Below, piece after piece: positions 8,027 through 16,761 of a stretch of DNA of 64,000 nt (positions are counted from its first letter, which is position 1; every line of letters begins with the position of its first letter). This DNA is from Bacteroidales bacterium. Lineage in GTDB: Bacteria; Bacteroidota; Bacteroidia; Bacteroidales; ML635J-15. A program made the translations under genes and the position numbers. The stretch lies in assembly GCA_017617125.1 (NCBI GenBank), contig JAFZWY010000009.1, positions 1 to 64,000 on the forward strand, written 5' to 3'. The notes below the pieces were generated by a model that saw only the letters and a list, made by a program, of their open reading frames with translations, was not told the origin of the DNA and did no database searches.

Positions 8027-8307
8027 TTATCTTACTATGCTAACTTTTGAAATGGAGTCGTTTATTTTAACGAAATAAGTTCCATTTGAAAGGTTGCTGA
8101 CATCTATCGAATGTTTTCCGGATACATTTTCCATCATACGACTTGGCCAAGCGTATTTATAATTTCAACATTTGCGCTTTCAGCATTATCAATGTTCATT
8201 ATATTGTTTGTCGGGTTGGGATAGATGCGGATACCGGTTTCTTCGATCGATGTTGTAGAACCGTATTGGCTGAAGTAGAAGCCATCATCTCCTGTTAAAA
8301 TAATGCA
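8027..8307 (-). pseudogene. Remnant of a T9SS cargo gene: C-terminal sorting domain with a frameshift
   Basis: Minus-strand translation from 8307 reads ILTGDDGFYFSQYG, then EETGIRIYPNPTNNIMNI and VEIINTLGQVV, where an in-frame stop appears. A one-base shift gives MENVSGKHSIDVSNLSNG, then TYFVKI and a final SIVR stop. YPNP, LGQ and LSNGTYFVKI are hallmarks of type A T9SS sorting domains (about 75 residues), here split over two frames. Upstream, an in-frame TGA at 8308-8310 closes the frame and no start or catalytic part remains. The gene's own terminator survives. This occupies most of the 534-base gap between rpoD and nnrD. Confidence 0.8.
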
Positions 8308-8412
8308 TCAAGGCGCATTTTTATCAAGATGAAAATCAGAAAGTTATTAACAATAATCTTTTCCTGTTAAAAAAATATTGCATGAACAATGCTTATTCCA
8401 CTTTCGTCTGAC

Positions 8413-8420
8413 TATTTTTG
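8413..8420 (+). promoter_or_regulatory. -7 box upstream of the NAD(P)HX repair gene
   Basis: TATTTTTG lies 17 nt before the ATG. The rest of 8311-8437 holds no gene that I can see; it contains two copies of TTTTAACAGGA on the minus strand, one at the edge of the pseudogene. Confidence 0.4.
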
Positions 8421-8437
8421 TCATAAAATAATTTGAC

Positions 8438-9955
8438 ATGAAAAAGATTCTCAATTCGTCGCAAGCACAGAAACTTGATGCAATGACTATGATCGCGCAG
8501 GGAATATCATCGTACGAACTTATGGAACGTGCTGTATGTGAACTGTATGCCCACTTGCGCTCGATATACAAGGACATTGAAGACAAAAAGTTCGTTGTAG
8601 TTTCCGGCACAGGAAACAATGGCGGCGATGGGTTAGGGCTGGCGCGAAAACTCAAGGAAGACAAGGCCGAAGTGTCGGTATGCATGTGCGACTTTTCGTC
8701 GAACATCAGTCCCGAATGCCTTATAAATTTAAATAGGGTAAAGGATATGGGCATTCGTGTATTATCGGCAAAAGATGGTGAGGTCGACTGTTTTTCGCCA
8801 ACTGGCAATATGGTTGTCGTTGATGCGATATTCGGCACAGGCTTAAGTCGCAGTGTGAAAGGCGAATACGCAAAGGTTATAGAGGCAATAAATTCAACCG
8901 ATGCCACGGTTGTGTCTATCGACATTCCTTCGGGACTTTTTGCCGACGACAATCGTGGAAACGATGGTGCAATTGTAAAGGCCGATATTACATTGTCGAT
9001 ACAGGACTACCATTTGTCGGCAATGTTTGCCGAAAATTCGACGTATTATGGCGATGTTCGAATCGTTGACATTGATCACGACAAGGAATCGTTGGCATCG
9101 TTCGATACCGAGTATGGTTATCTTGAAAAGAGCGACATCGAGAAGCTGATAAAACCAAGACACGATTTTGACCACAAAGGTACTTTCGGACATGCATTGC
9201 TGGTTGCTGGAGCTCTTGGAAAAGCTGGTGCTGCAATAATGGCTTCGCGTGCATGCATGAGGACTGGAGTCGGTTTGCTCACCGTGCACGTTCCTATGGA
9301 AATTTCCGGCATAATGCAAGTCGCAAACCCGGAAGCAATGCTTGATATAGAAGATGGTAAAAATATGCAATCCAAAGTAATAGACTACGAAAAGTATTCG
9401 TCTATTGGTATTGGTCCCGGCATTGGCGTCGATAGTCGTGCCGCAGCAAAGGTCGGCTCTTTGATTGCCTGTGGCAGACCTATGGTAATTGATGCCGATG
9501 CGCTGAATATTATCGCTGCCGACAAAAACAAGTTGGAGTCTGTTGCCAATTGCATACTTACACCGCACCCGAAGGAGTTCGAGCGACTATTTGGAAAAAT
9601 GCAGACGACAATTGAAAAGCTTAGATTTATGTCGGAATTTTCGAGTGCTCACAATACGGCAATAGTATTAAAGGGCGGTGTTACAGCAATTTCACTGACT
9701 GATGGCCATGTCGTATTTTACAACGGACGAAATCCTGGCATTGCTACGGGAGGCAGTGGCGATGTGCTAACTGGCATAGTGACGTCGTTGCTGGCACAAG
9801 GCTATAGTATCGACGAGGCCGCCATGATTGGCGTCTGGTTGCACGGCGAAGCCGGCAGACTGGCAGTCAGCAGGTTGGGATCAATATCGACAATTGCAAC
9901 CGACATTATCAACAGTCTGCCAGATGTGACAAAAAGCTTGCAAGCAAGAGACTGA
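8438..9955 (+). CDS. nnr: Bifunctional NAD(P)H-hydrate epimerase / ADP-dependent NAD(P)H-hydrate dehydratase
   Basis: A 505-residue fusion protein that repairs hydrated NADH and NADPH. The N-terminal half (residues 1-215, YjeF_N) carries GTGNNGGDGLGLARKL and DAIFGTGLSR and interconverts the R and S epimers. The C-terminal half (about 230-500, ribokinase-like) carries LTPHPKEFERL, KGGVTAI and TGGSGDVLTGIV, the ADP-binding and catalytic region of the dehydratase. This is the usual bacterial arrangement and full length. It is cytoplasmic and stands alone, with its own -7 box and a strong promoter of the next gene following. Confidence 0.95.
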   Translation: MKKILNSSQAQKLDAMTMIAQGISSYELMERAVCELYAHLRSIYKDIEDKKFVVVSGTGNNGGDGLGLARKLKEDKAEVSVCMCDFSSNISPECLINLNRVKDMGIRVLSAKDGEVDCFSPTGNMVVVDAIFGTGLSRSVKGEYAKVIEAINSTDATVVSIDIPSGLFADDNRGNDGAIVKADITLSIQDYHLSAMFAENSTYYGDVRIVDIDHDKESLASFDTEYGYLEKSDIEKLIKPRHDFDHKGTFGHALLVAGALGKAGAAIMASRACMRTGVGLLTVHVPMEISGIMQVANPEAMLDIEDGKNMQSKVIDYEKYSSIGIGPGIGVDSRAAAKVGSLIACGRPMVIDADALNIIAADKNKLESVANCILTPHPKEFERLFGKMQTTIEKLRFMSEFSSAHNTAIVLKGGVTAISLTDGHVVFYNGRNPGIATGGSGDVLTGIVTSLLAQGYSIDEAAMIGVWLHGEAGRLAVSRLGSISTIATDIINSLPDVTKSLQARD

Positions 9956-9973
9956 AGTGTATTTCATGTTTTG

Positions 9974-10007
9974 TTGACATAAAAGTCCGAAAAAAGTCTT
10001 ATCTTTG
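9974..10007 (+). promoter_or_regulatory. Promoter of the DUF4831 gene
   Basis: TATCTTTG (10000-10007) is a perfect -7 box for the Bacteroidetes sigma. A TTGACA-like stretch at 9974-9979 lies 23 nt upstream, slightly longer than the usual spacing. The ATG at 10035 follows after about 20 nt of leader. Confidence 0.6.
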
Positions 10008-10034
10008 CACTCAACGAAAAAAAACGATTTCTTT

Positions 10035-11201
10035 ATGAAAAGATTTAGTATGACAGTTGTTATTGTATTTGCTGCTATGCTGTATTGTTGCGCACAGATA
10101 CAAGTTTTCCCTCTTACTGAGCAGAATGTCAAGATAAAGAAGAACTCCTGCATATATTACTTGCCACAGACGACTCTTGAGATAAAGATGAAAGTTAGCA
10201 AGCAAACTTTGACCCCGGGTCCATATTATAAATATGCAGAAAAATATTTGAGCATAAAGAATGTTCCTGCAGTCGTTTCTTCCGACATAAGCATTGATGA
10301 CGTACAGATCAACAAGATGCAGCAACCAGACCCAAATGCCTGCTTCATGGTTGTAAGCGACCGTGAAGCCAACATTGTATATAACAACAAAGGGATAATC
10401 GTTGGGTACAACTGCGGAAATCCGAGCATGTCGTGCTCCGACATGGAAAGTCACTTCACGAAGGAGGCTGACTTCCAAACGCCTCTGTTCACCGATTATG
10501 GGGTAAAGCGCAACTTTATCGGCAATACCGACACAACCTACAAGGTGGTGGAAATCGATTCCGTATTCCAGAAGATACCTATATATAATACGGTAATTGT
10601 CAGCAAGGATGAAGAAATGAAAGCAGAGGAAGCTGCCAACTATATAATCAAGATAAGAAAACGCATGTTCAAGATACTGACAGGTCAGTTCGAAACCGAT
10701 ACGCCACCTTCGGATATTGACCTCATGATAAGCGAACTTAAGGAAATGGAAAAACGTTATCTCGAATTGTTCATAGGCAAGATAACAAAACAGACCGTGG
10801 AATATGTGTTCTATTACACGCCGCAGTCCGACCTTGTAGAAGAACGCGTTCCTATCTGCTACATAACGTCCGACGATGAAGTGGTGAGCAAAAAGACCGA
10901 AAGTTCCGAGCCTGTTTATCTTACTCTTAAAAACTCGAATGCAGCAAAGGAAGTCAGCAATTTCTATGGCAGACAGTATGATCTGAAGAAGAAAGAGAAG
11001 AAGATGGGGCTTTATTACCGCATCCCTTCCGAAGTCATGTTATCGGTTGAATTCGACGATTTTACGTACTACAATGGTATGACAACCGTTCCGCAGTGCG
11101 GTTACCTCGGACATCTGCCAGCCGAAATTTTCAAGAACAAGAACTTGAAGGTAGAATTCGACGAAAAGTACGGCTCGATAAAGGGTGTATTCACGAAATA
11201 A
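10035..11201 (+). CDS. DUF4831 family exported protein
   Basis: A 388-residue protein with a signal peptide (MKRFSMTVVIVFAAMLYCCA); the start is the ATG that opens this peptide and lies just after the promoter, not the in-frame site at 10005. The mature N-terminus, with YYLPQTTLEIKMKVSKQTLT and PGPYYKYAEKYLSI, is the pattern of DUF4831 proteins that are widespread in Bacteroidales. Function is unknown. The protein is probably periplasmic or attached to the outer membrane. It is followed after 88 nt by an Omp85-type gene in the same direction. Confidence 0.8.
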   Translation: MKRFSMTVVIVFAAMLYCCAQIQVFPLTEQNVKIKKNSCIYYLPQTTLEIKMKVSKQTLTPGPYYKYAEKYLSIKNVPAVVSSDISIDDVQINKMQQPDPNACFMVVSDREANIVYNNKGIIVGYNCGNPSMSCSDMESHFTKEADFQTPLFTDYGVKRNFIGNTDTTYKVVEIDSVFQKIPIYNTVIVSKDEEMKAEEAANYIIKIRKRMFKILTGQFETDTPPSDIDLMISELKEMEKRYLELFIGKITKQTVEYVFYYTPQSDLVEERVPICYITSDDEVVSKKTESSEPVYLTLKNSNAAKEVSNFYGRQYDLKKKEKKMGLYYRIPSEVMLSVEFDDFTYYNGMTTVPQCGYLGHLPAEIFKNKNLKVEFDEKYGSIKGVFTK

Positions 11202-11252
11202 TTTGACATTGACGATACCGAACACGCTAATATTGAACATTTTTGATAAAGG

Positions 11253-11276
11253 AAAGACACGATTTTTCGTGTCTTT
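11253..11276 (+). terminator. Hairpin between the DUF4831 and Omp85-type genes
   Basis: AAAGACACGA and TCGTGTCTTT pair perfectly around TTTT. There is no long T-tract afterwards, so it may be a weak terminator; its right arm ends in TGTCTTTG, which resembles a -7 box placed 13 nt before the next start. Confidence 0.45.
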
Positions 11277-11289
11277 GCGTTTTATTGAC

Positions 11290-12942
11290 ATGCATATTGT
11301 GTTTCGCAATATTATGCTTTGTCTTGTTTTGCTTGCATGCATACCTGCAAGCGCACAACGTGTGAGCATTTTTTCGCGCGATTCGGAAAGCGACAGTTAT
11401 GTGTTTTCGCGACAAAAGAAGTGCGACAGCGTATCTGCCAGATTGTTTCTAGATGGCTATATAGAAAAGATGCAAAGGAAGTCGTATGTAGCAGCAGGGT
11501 ACGACAGTATAACATATGGCGACAACAGTATTTCAGCATATGCAACACTTGGAAGGCCGTGCACAAACGTTTCGGTCAACACCGACGAAGTGCCATTCAG
11601 GATTAGCCGACGTAGGACTCGTAATCTTATGGAATACAACAGCCTTTGCAACCAGATTGTCGACTATTACACCGACAGGGGTTATTTGTTCGCATCTGCA
11701 AAACTCGACAGTGTCAGTTTCTGCGATACAGCATTTTCGGCAAAGATACATGTCGACAAAGGCGAACTTATCAGACTGGATAGTCTGATAATCAATGGTG
11801 ATGCAAAAATAAAAAGGTATTATATCGAGCAGGTGCTCGAACTTAAGAAAAACACAATACTTACCACAACAAAAATCGATAGGATAGACAGCAGGATCAG
11901 GAACATACCGTTTCTGGAACAGGAACAGCCGTTCCAACTTGCCTTTTCCGACACAAAATCAGACGTATTGCTGTTCCTTAAGAACAAGAAAGCCAGTTCT
12001 TTCAACGGAGTGCTGGGAGTCATGCCAAGGAGCCAGACTACCGGAAGACTTATGATTACCGGCGACATCGACCTTGCACTGGTCAACGTTTTTCATTGTG
12101 GCGAAGACTTTAAATTTTCATGGAAGAAATACGAGTCTCAGAATCAGCTTCTTAATATTGGAGGAAATTTCCCGTACATCTTTAAGTCGCCGATAGGACT
12201 TGGTGCCGACTTTAGCCTCGAGAAAAAGGATTCGTCGTACCTGAAGACAGACGTCGTCGGCAAGGTAATTGTCGGCAACTACGTAAGCAAGGGCGGGTTC
12301 GTATATTATCGCAACACCTCGTCGTTTCCCATTGGCAACGACACCACTGCAAACAGTGATTACACAAAATACAAGGCAAACCTGTGGGGCTTCGGCTTCA
12401 AGATTTGCAACCTCGATAATGTTAGGAATCCATATCGGGGCATTGTGCTTGAAATACAGGCCGATGCGGGACGTAAGCGAGAGGAGGAAAGCGATCCGAT
12501 ATTTCATTCCAACATTTACTACGACATTAGCGGATATATAGGTTTCAGTAAGAATTTCACCATTAAGCTTAGAAGCAGCTCCAAGATGATATACAGCAAA
12601 AGCATCTTCGGAAACGAACTGCTATGGGTAGGTGGTCTCAATACTGTGCGCGGTTTCGACGAACTTTCGCTGCCTGCAACATATTATACGCTGGGGAATG
12701 CCGAGTTTAGATATCTGTTCGAGCGCAACTCTGCAGTATACGTTCTTGCCGATGCCATATACTTCGGAAAGAGGCATACTGCTTCCGACGCTTCAAACTA
12801 TGCGCTTGGTCTTGGTGTAGGCATCGACCTTGGCACTTCGGCAGGGATTTTTTCGCTTATATATGCAATCGGCAAACAAAACGACAATCCGTTTAGTTTC
12901 AGCAATTCAAAAATACATTTCGGCTATAAAAGCTATTTTTAA
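11290..12942 (+). CDS. Omp85 superfamily outer-membrane protein (BamA/TamA-like)
   Basis: A 550-residue protein with signal peptide MHIVFRNIMLCLVLLACIPASAQ. Residues about 100-225 look like POTRA repeats (NLMEYNSLCNQIVDYYTDRG, GELIRLDSLIINGDAKI). The rest is a beta-barrel ending in KIHFGYKSYF with a terminal aromatic residue; LLWVGGLNTVRGFDELSLPA carries the VRGF motif of the Omp85 lid loop. It is shorter than BamA (usually above 700 residues), with only about two POTRA units, so it is more likely a TamA-like or accessory insertase than the main BamA. The start is the ATG opening the signal peptide. Confidence 0.85.
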   Translation: MHIVFRNIMLCLVLLACIPASAQRVSIFSRDSESDSYVFSRQKKCDSVSARLFLDGYIEKMQRKSYVAAGYDSITYGDNSISAYATLGRPCTNVSVNTDEVPFRISRRRTRNLMEYNSLCNQIVDYYTDRGYLFASAKLDSVSFCDTAFSAKIHVDKGELIRLDSLIINGDAKIKRYYIEQVLELKKNTILTTTKIDRIDSRIRNIPFLEQEQPFQLAFSDTKSDVLLFLKNKKASSFNGVLGVMPRSQTTGRLMITGDIDLALVNVFHCGEDFKFSWKKYESQNQLLNIGGNFPYIFKSPIGLGADFSLEKKDSSYLKTDVVGKVIVGNYVSKGGFVYYRNTSSFPIGNDTTANSDYTKYKANLWGFGFKICNLDNVRNPYRGIVLEIQADAGRKREEESDPIFHSNIYYDISGYIGFSKNFTIKLRSSSKMIYSKSIFGNELLWVGGLNTVRGFDELSLPATYYTLGNAEFRYLFERNSAVYVLADAIYFGKRHTASDASNYALGLGVGIDLGTSAGIFSLIYAIGKQNDNPFSFSNSKIHFGYKSYF

Positions 12943-12975
12943 CAAGCCGCCATAACATCGTTGCAAAAAAAATCT

Positions 12976-12983
12976 TATCTTTG
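12976..12983 (+). promoter_or_regulatory. -7 box upstream of the LytS-type kinase gene
   Basis: TATCTTTG lies 33 nt before the ATG at 13017. A TTG at 12961-12963 is too close to be a normal -33 box. Confidence 0.45.
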
Positions 12984-13016
12984 CGATGACAACATTCTAA
13001 TGTCAACCATTTGAAA

Positions 13017-14042
13017 ATGCAAAAGGAAAAACAGGATAGCAGCAGATTCTACACGAAGGAAAGGTTTGTTAACGGTGTAAAATATACTTTGGCGTACTAT
13101 GCCGCCATCGCCGTTAATATATTAATAGCAGATTGCCACCAGTATTGGAATTTTGCATGGCAACTTGCCTTGTTGGAAGTAGTTGTTGTAGTAATTGCTT
13201 GCGAATTTGTCAGGGCGTTTATTAAATTCCACAAGTTCAAAATCTGGCACTTTATATGTTTCGACATCGCAATCGTTATAGCCAACATGTTCCTTGTCGG
13301 CTGGTTGTCAGAAAGTTTAAACCTGTTTTATGTTGCAACGATAGAATTGTCTGGCGTTTATCTTGCTGCCATGATTGGCAATCCGTTTATAGTGATTAAC
13401 GAGAAGAAGCGCATCGAGGAAGTCAGGCGAATGGAGGAGGAAAAGCATCGTCTGGAACTATATTACCTCAACTTGCAGTTGAATCCGCATTTCCTTTTCA
13501 ATACGCTCAATGTTATATATGTACAGTCGAGGAAAGAGAAGGCGGCTACTACGTCCGACATGGTCATGCACCTATCCGAGATGCTTAGGTATCAGTTGTA
13601 CGAAAGCGTCGACAATAAGGTTCTGCTGAAGTCGGAAATAAAGCACATCGAAAACTATATCGAGCTACAGAAGATGCGGCAGACCGACTTGCATATTGAT
13701 TATCAAACTGAAGGGACGTTTGATGGCATTATGCTGTATCCGTTCATGTCGATATCGTTTCTCGAAAACGCATTCAAGTTTGTGGGTGTAAATAACTCTG
13801 GTGAAAAGTTTGTGAAAATTTTTGTCGGAGTTGATGAAAAATATGTTTCCTTTGTAGTCCAGAATACCAAGTGCGAAGATGCCATTGCTTCACAACCGTC
13901 AAAACCGAAGTCCAGTGGAATCGGCATCGAAAACACGAAGAAAAGATTAGATCTTTTGTATCCTGGAAAATATTCCCTTGAAATAAAGGACGATAGCAAG
14001 TATTTTATTGTTGAACTAAAAATATTGATTGAAAATGATTAA
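13017..14042 (+). CDS. LytS-type sensor histidine kinase
   Basis: A 341-residue membrane kinase. Four hydrophobic segments fill residues about 25-130, leaving no periplasmic sensor domain of any size. A coiled linker (EKKRIEEVRRMEEEKHRLEL) leads to the His_kinase motif NPHFLFNTLN (from residue 156; His158 is the expected phosphorylation site). An ATPase domain follows, with LENAFKFVG as the N-box and GIGIENTKKRLDLLYPG as the G-box. The start is the ATG after TTGAAA. The gene overlaps the response-regulator gene by eight bases, so the two are translated together. Confidence 0.92.
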   Translation: MQKEKQDSSRFYTKERFVNGVKYTLAYYAAIAVNILIADCHQYWNFAWQLALLEVVVVVIACEFVRAFIKFHKFKIWHFICFDIAIVIANMFLVGWLSESLNLFYVATIELSGVYLAAMIGNPFIVINEKKRIEEVRRMEEEKHRLELYYLNLQLNPHFLFNTLNVIYVQSRKEKAATTSDMVMHLSEMLRYQLYESVDNKVLLKSEIKHIENYIELQKMRQTDLHIDYQTEGTFDGIMLYPFMSISFLENAFKFVGVNNSGEKFVKIFVGVDEKYVSFVVQNTKCEDAIASQPSKPKSSGIGIENTKKRLDLLYPGKYSLEIKDDSKYFIVELKILIEND

Positions 14043-14748
14043 ATGTATTATCGTAGATGACGAACCTCTTGCACGCGAAGGCATGAGGATGAACGTCGAA
14101 GAGTTGGAAAACCTCGAATTAGTCGGTGAATTTGCAAACTCGGCAGATGCGAGCAAGTTCCTTTTGAAAAACAAGGTTGACTTGATGTTCCTTGATGTCG
14201 AAATGCCAGGTATGAACGGTATCGAATTCTTGAAGAACCTCGACAATCCGCCGATGGTAATCCTTACTACAGCATATTCACAGTATGCGGTTGAGGCATA
14301 CGAACTCGACGTAGTCGACTATCTTGTAAAGCCGATTAAGTTCGAACGTTTCGTAAGATCGGTTGCCAAGGCCGAAGAAATCCTTAAGATGTCGGAATCA
14401 CCTTGCATCTTTGACGCTTTCGAAGACAAGTTTATTTTCATCAAGTCTGAAAGAAAGTATATAAAGATTAATTTCGACGACCTTCTTTTCATCGAAGGCC
14501 TTAAGGACTATGTCATAATCCATGCTACACACGGAAAGTACATGACAGCTATGAATGTAAAGACCATCTTCAATAAGCTGCCCGAAAATATGTTCTTCAG
14601 GGTTAGCAAGTCGTACATCGTCAATGTAAACCACATCGACGACATCGACGGCGCATATATCAACATCAAGGGCAACCAAGTTCCTATCGGACGTTCGTAC
14701 AGGGACACCTTTGTCGATTATATAAACACTCGTTTGTTGAGAAGATAA
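14035..14748 (+). CDS. LytTR-family response regulator
   Basis: A 237-residue regulator. The receiver domain has the acidic pair VDDEP near the N-terminus, phosphoacceptor Asp54 in FLDVEMPGMNG and KP in YLVKPIKF. A LytTR DNA-binding domain follows (IKINFDDLLFIEGLKDYVII; MNVKTIFNKLP; FFRVSKSYIVNVNHI; VPIGRSYRDTF). It is the cognate partner of the upstream kinase (ATG inside the kinase's last codons). Such regulators bind paired direct repeats; no clear target site was seen in the window. Confidence 0.95.
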   Translation: MIKCIIVDDEPLAREGMRMNVEELENLELVGEFANSADASKFLLKNKVDLMFLDVEMPGMNGIEFLKNLDNPPMVILTTAYSQYAVEAYELDVVDYLVKPIKFERFVRSVAKAEEILKMSESPCIFDAFEDKFIFIKSERKYIKINFDDLLFIEGLKDYVIIHATHGKYMTAMNVKTIFNKLPENMFFRVSKSYIVNVNHIDDIDGAYINIKGNQVPIGRSYRDTFVDYINTRLLRR

Positions 14749-14773
14749 CTTAGAACTTAATAAAATCAAAAAA

Positions 14774-14809
14774 AATAATACCTTAATTTTGAGGTATTAT
14801 TTTTTTTTG
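14774..14809 (+). terminator. Terminator of the two-component operon
   Basis: AATAATACCT (14774-14783) pairs perfectly with AGGTATTATT (14792-14801) and is followed by a T-tract. The loop and right arm overlap the -33 region of the next promoter. Confidence 0.8.
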
Positions 14810-14817
14810 TACCTTTG
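14788..14817 (+). promoter_or_regulatory. Promoter of the Hpt gene
   Basis: TTTG (14788-14791) and TACCTTTG (14810-14817) are separated by 18 nt. The expected start near 14824 argues for the ATG at 14850 rather than the in-frame GTG at 14823. Confidence 0.6.
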
Positions 14818-14849
14818 ACATTGTGACTTGGATAGATGTGAAGATAGAA

Positions 14850-15170
14850 ATGGATGCTTTCAATGAGCGTACGGCTAACGATCTCGAGTTGCAGCGCAGT
14901 TTGCTTTCAAGCTTTGAGACTGAGTTTGCTAGTTTGCGCAATTCGTTGACAGCTACGGCATTGAACCATGATTACCAAATGGCATCATCTTTGCTTCACA
15001 AACTGAAAGGGTCGGTTGGTATATTCGGATTCGATAATATTACCAAACGCATATCTGAACTGGAAAATATGCTAAAGTCGAATTTTTGTGCAGATTTTTC
15101 CGAAATGCTCGCCGAACTTTTTGCGTATGTCGAAAAACATATAGAAGAATTAAAGAAGTATATTTATTAA
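14850..15170 (+). CDS. Stand-alone Hpt (histidine phosphotransfer) domain protein
   Basis: A 106-residue, all-helical cytoplasmic protein. SSLLHKLKGSVGIFGFDNI is the Hpt signature, with His50 as the predicted phosphoacceptor and the following KLKGS typical of the family. No other domain is present. It would shuttle phosphate between a hybrid kinase and a response regulator; no hybrid kinase is in the window, and LytS/LytTR pairs do not normally use an Hpt step. It lies 18 nt before the SPFH gene and probably shares its transcript. Partner unknown. Confidence 0.85.
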   Translation: MDAFNERTANDLELQRSLLSSFETEFASLRNSLTATALNHDYQMASSLLHKLKGSVGIFGFDNITKRISELENMLKSNFCADFSEMLAELFAYVEKHIEELKKYIY

Positions 15171-15189
15171 TAATTAAAAAAACAAAGAC

Positions 15190-16350
15190 ATGGGTTTGTT
15201 CAATAAACTTAAAAATGAATTTATAGACATCATCGACTGGCTTGATCCGTCGAATAACACTATTGTTTACCGTTTCCCAAGGTATCAGAACGAGATTAAG
15301 ATGGGTGCAAAGTTGACCGTACGCGAATCGCAGGTTGCTGTATTCATCAACGAAGGTCAGATTGCCGACATATACCAGCCGGGCATGTATACTCTTACAA
15401 CTGAAAACATGCCAATACTTGCAACACTCAAAGGTTGGAAGTATGGTTTCAACAGCCCGTTCAAGGCTGAAGTTTACTTTGTAAACACAAAGAAGTTCCT
15501 CGACAACAAGTGGGGTACACCGAATCCTGTAATGGTTAGGGACCCTGAATTTGGTCCTGTTCGTCTGCGTGCTTTCGGTGTTTACGAATATAGGGTCGAA
15601 GACGCTGGCAAGTTCATCAAGGACATCGTCGGAACCGATGGCGATTTTACTGTTGAAAAAATTAACAATCAATTAAGAAATATCATTATTACTCGTTTTT
15701 CTGACGCCGTTGCCGAGTCAAAAATCCCAGTTCTCGACATGGCTTCGAACTACAACGAATTTTCCGAGAAAATAGGTCAAGTAATAATTGACGAATATAA
15801 GGAGTATGGTCTGAATATGACCAAGTTCCTTGTATCGAACATCAGTCTCCCGGAAGAGGTAGAAAAGGCTATGGACAAGCGCTCGAGCATGGGTGTTTTG
15901 GGCGACCTCAACAGGTACACCCAGTTCCAGGCAGCCAACGCTATGGAAGCCGCTGCAACCAACCCTGGCGGTGGTGCTGCTGCATCAGGAATGGGAATGG
16001 GCATGGGATTTGCTATGGCAGGACAAATGATGAATGCAATGAATCCGCAGCAGAACATGTACCAGCAGCCTCAACAGCCGCAGTATCAGCAACAGCAACC
16101 TGTTGCTCCGCCACCTATGCCCGCACAATCGGCTTATTTCGTGGCAGTAAACGGTCAGCAGTCGGGACCATTCGACATGAATACACTTTCGACCATGGCT
16201 GCAAACGGACAGCTGACAAAGGATTCGTTGGTATGGAAGCAAGGTATGCCTTCGTGGGCAGCAGCAGGAACTGTTCAGGAACTTTCTGCACTATTCGGTG
16301 CAGTTCCTCCGCCAATGCCCGGAATGCCACCTATGCCTCCGCAAATGTAA
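15190..16350 (+). CDS. SPFH-domain protein with C-terminal GYF_2 module
   Basis: A 386-residue protein without signal peptide. The SPFH (band 7) domain spans about residues 35-240 (RVEDAGKFIKDIVGTDGDFT; LVSNISLPEEVEKAMDKRS). Residues 250-300 are low-complexity, Met/Gly/Ala-rich then Gln/Pro-rich. A GYF_2 (DUF4339) module follows (AYFVAVNGQQSGPFDMNTLS and VWKQGMPSWAAA), and the chain ends in PPMPGMPPMPPQM. It resembles the YdjI type, cytosolic or membrane-peripheral scaffold proteins. GYF_2 modules bind partners, and the proline-rich tail may itself be a ligand. Function not known. Confidence 0.88.
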   Translation: MGLFNKLKNEFIDIIDWLDPSNNTIVYRFPRYQNEIKMGAKLTVRESQVAVFINEGQIADIYQPGMYTLTTENMPILATLKGWKYGFNSPFKAEVYFVNTKKFLDNKWGTPNPVMVRDPEFGPVRLRAFGVYEYRVEDAGKFIKDIVGTDGDFTVEKINNQLRNIIITRFSDAVAESKIPVLDMASNYNEFSEKIGQVIIDEYKEYGLNMTKFLVSNISLPEEVEKAMDKRSSMGVLGDLNRYTQFQAANAMEAAATNPGGGAAASGMGMGMGFAMAGQMMNAMNPQQNMYQQPQQPQYQQQQPVAPPPMPAQSAYFVAVNGQQSGPFDMNTLSTMAANGQLTKDSLVWKQGMPSWAAAGTVQELSALFGAVPPPMPGMPPMPPQM

Positions 16351-16375
16351 TTGCTAACATTTAATTTTTTAGAAT

Positions 16376-16759
16376 ATGAAACTTAGATGCTTTTTATTGG
16401 TTGTATTTGCTGCGTTGGCATTTTCTGCAAACGCACAGACTCTGACAGCAAACGAAATCCCTGATGGACTCAATCCTGAAGACTATAGTTTTCCAAAGAT
16501 GGAAGAGTTCGAACAGCAGATGCCAAAAGATGCAGATTTGTGTTCTCTTTCATTCGAAAATGCTACTGGATACTATGTCGACGTATGGATCGACAAATCA
16601 TACAAGGGCAGAATAACCCCGTGGAAGCGTATGACACTTAAGGTTATATCTAAGGATAGCGAAGTGTATTTTAGGACCAGCGGCGGTACTTTCCAGTGGT
16701 ACTCTAAGGCAGAATGCGACAACGCATTTGTTTTGGAGGTAGAAGAAGAGGAAGATTAG
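16376..16759 (+). CDS. Small exported protein of unknown function
   Basis: A 127-residue protein with signal peptide MKLRCFLLVVFAALAFSANA and a mature acidic domain of about 105 residues. The segment SFENATGYYVDVWIDKSYKG resembles the beta-hairpin of small periplasmic binding folds, but no family was recognised. The acidic C-terminus VLEVEEEED is striking. The next gene, nrnA, starts two bases after its stop, so the two are probably cotranscribed. Confidence 0.75.
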   Translation: MKLRCFLLVVFAALAFSANAQTLTANEIPDGLNPEDYSFPKMEEFEQQMPKDADLCSLSFENATGYYVDVWIDKSYKGRITPWKRMTLKVISKDSEVYFRTSGGTFQWYSKAECDNAFVLEVEEEED

Positions 16760-16761
16760 GA

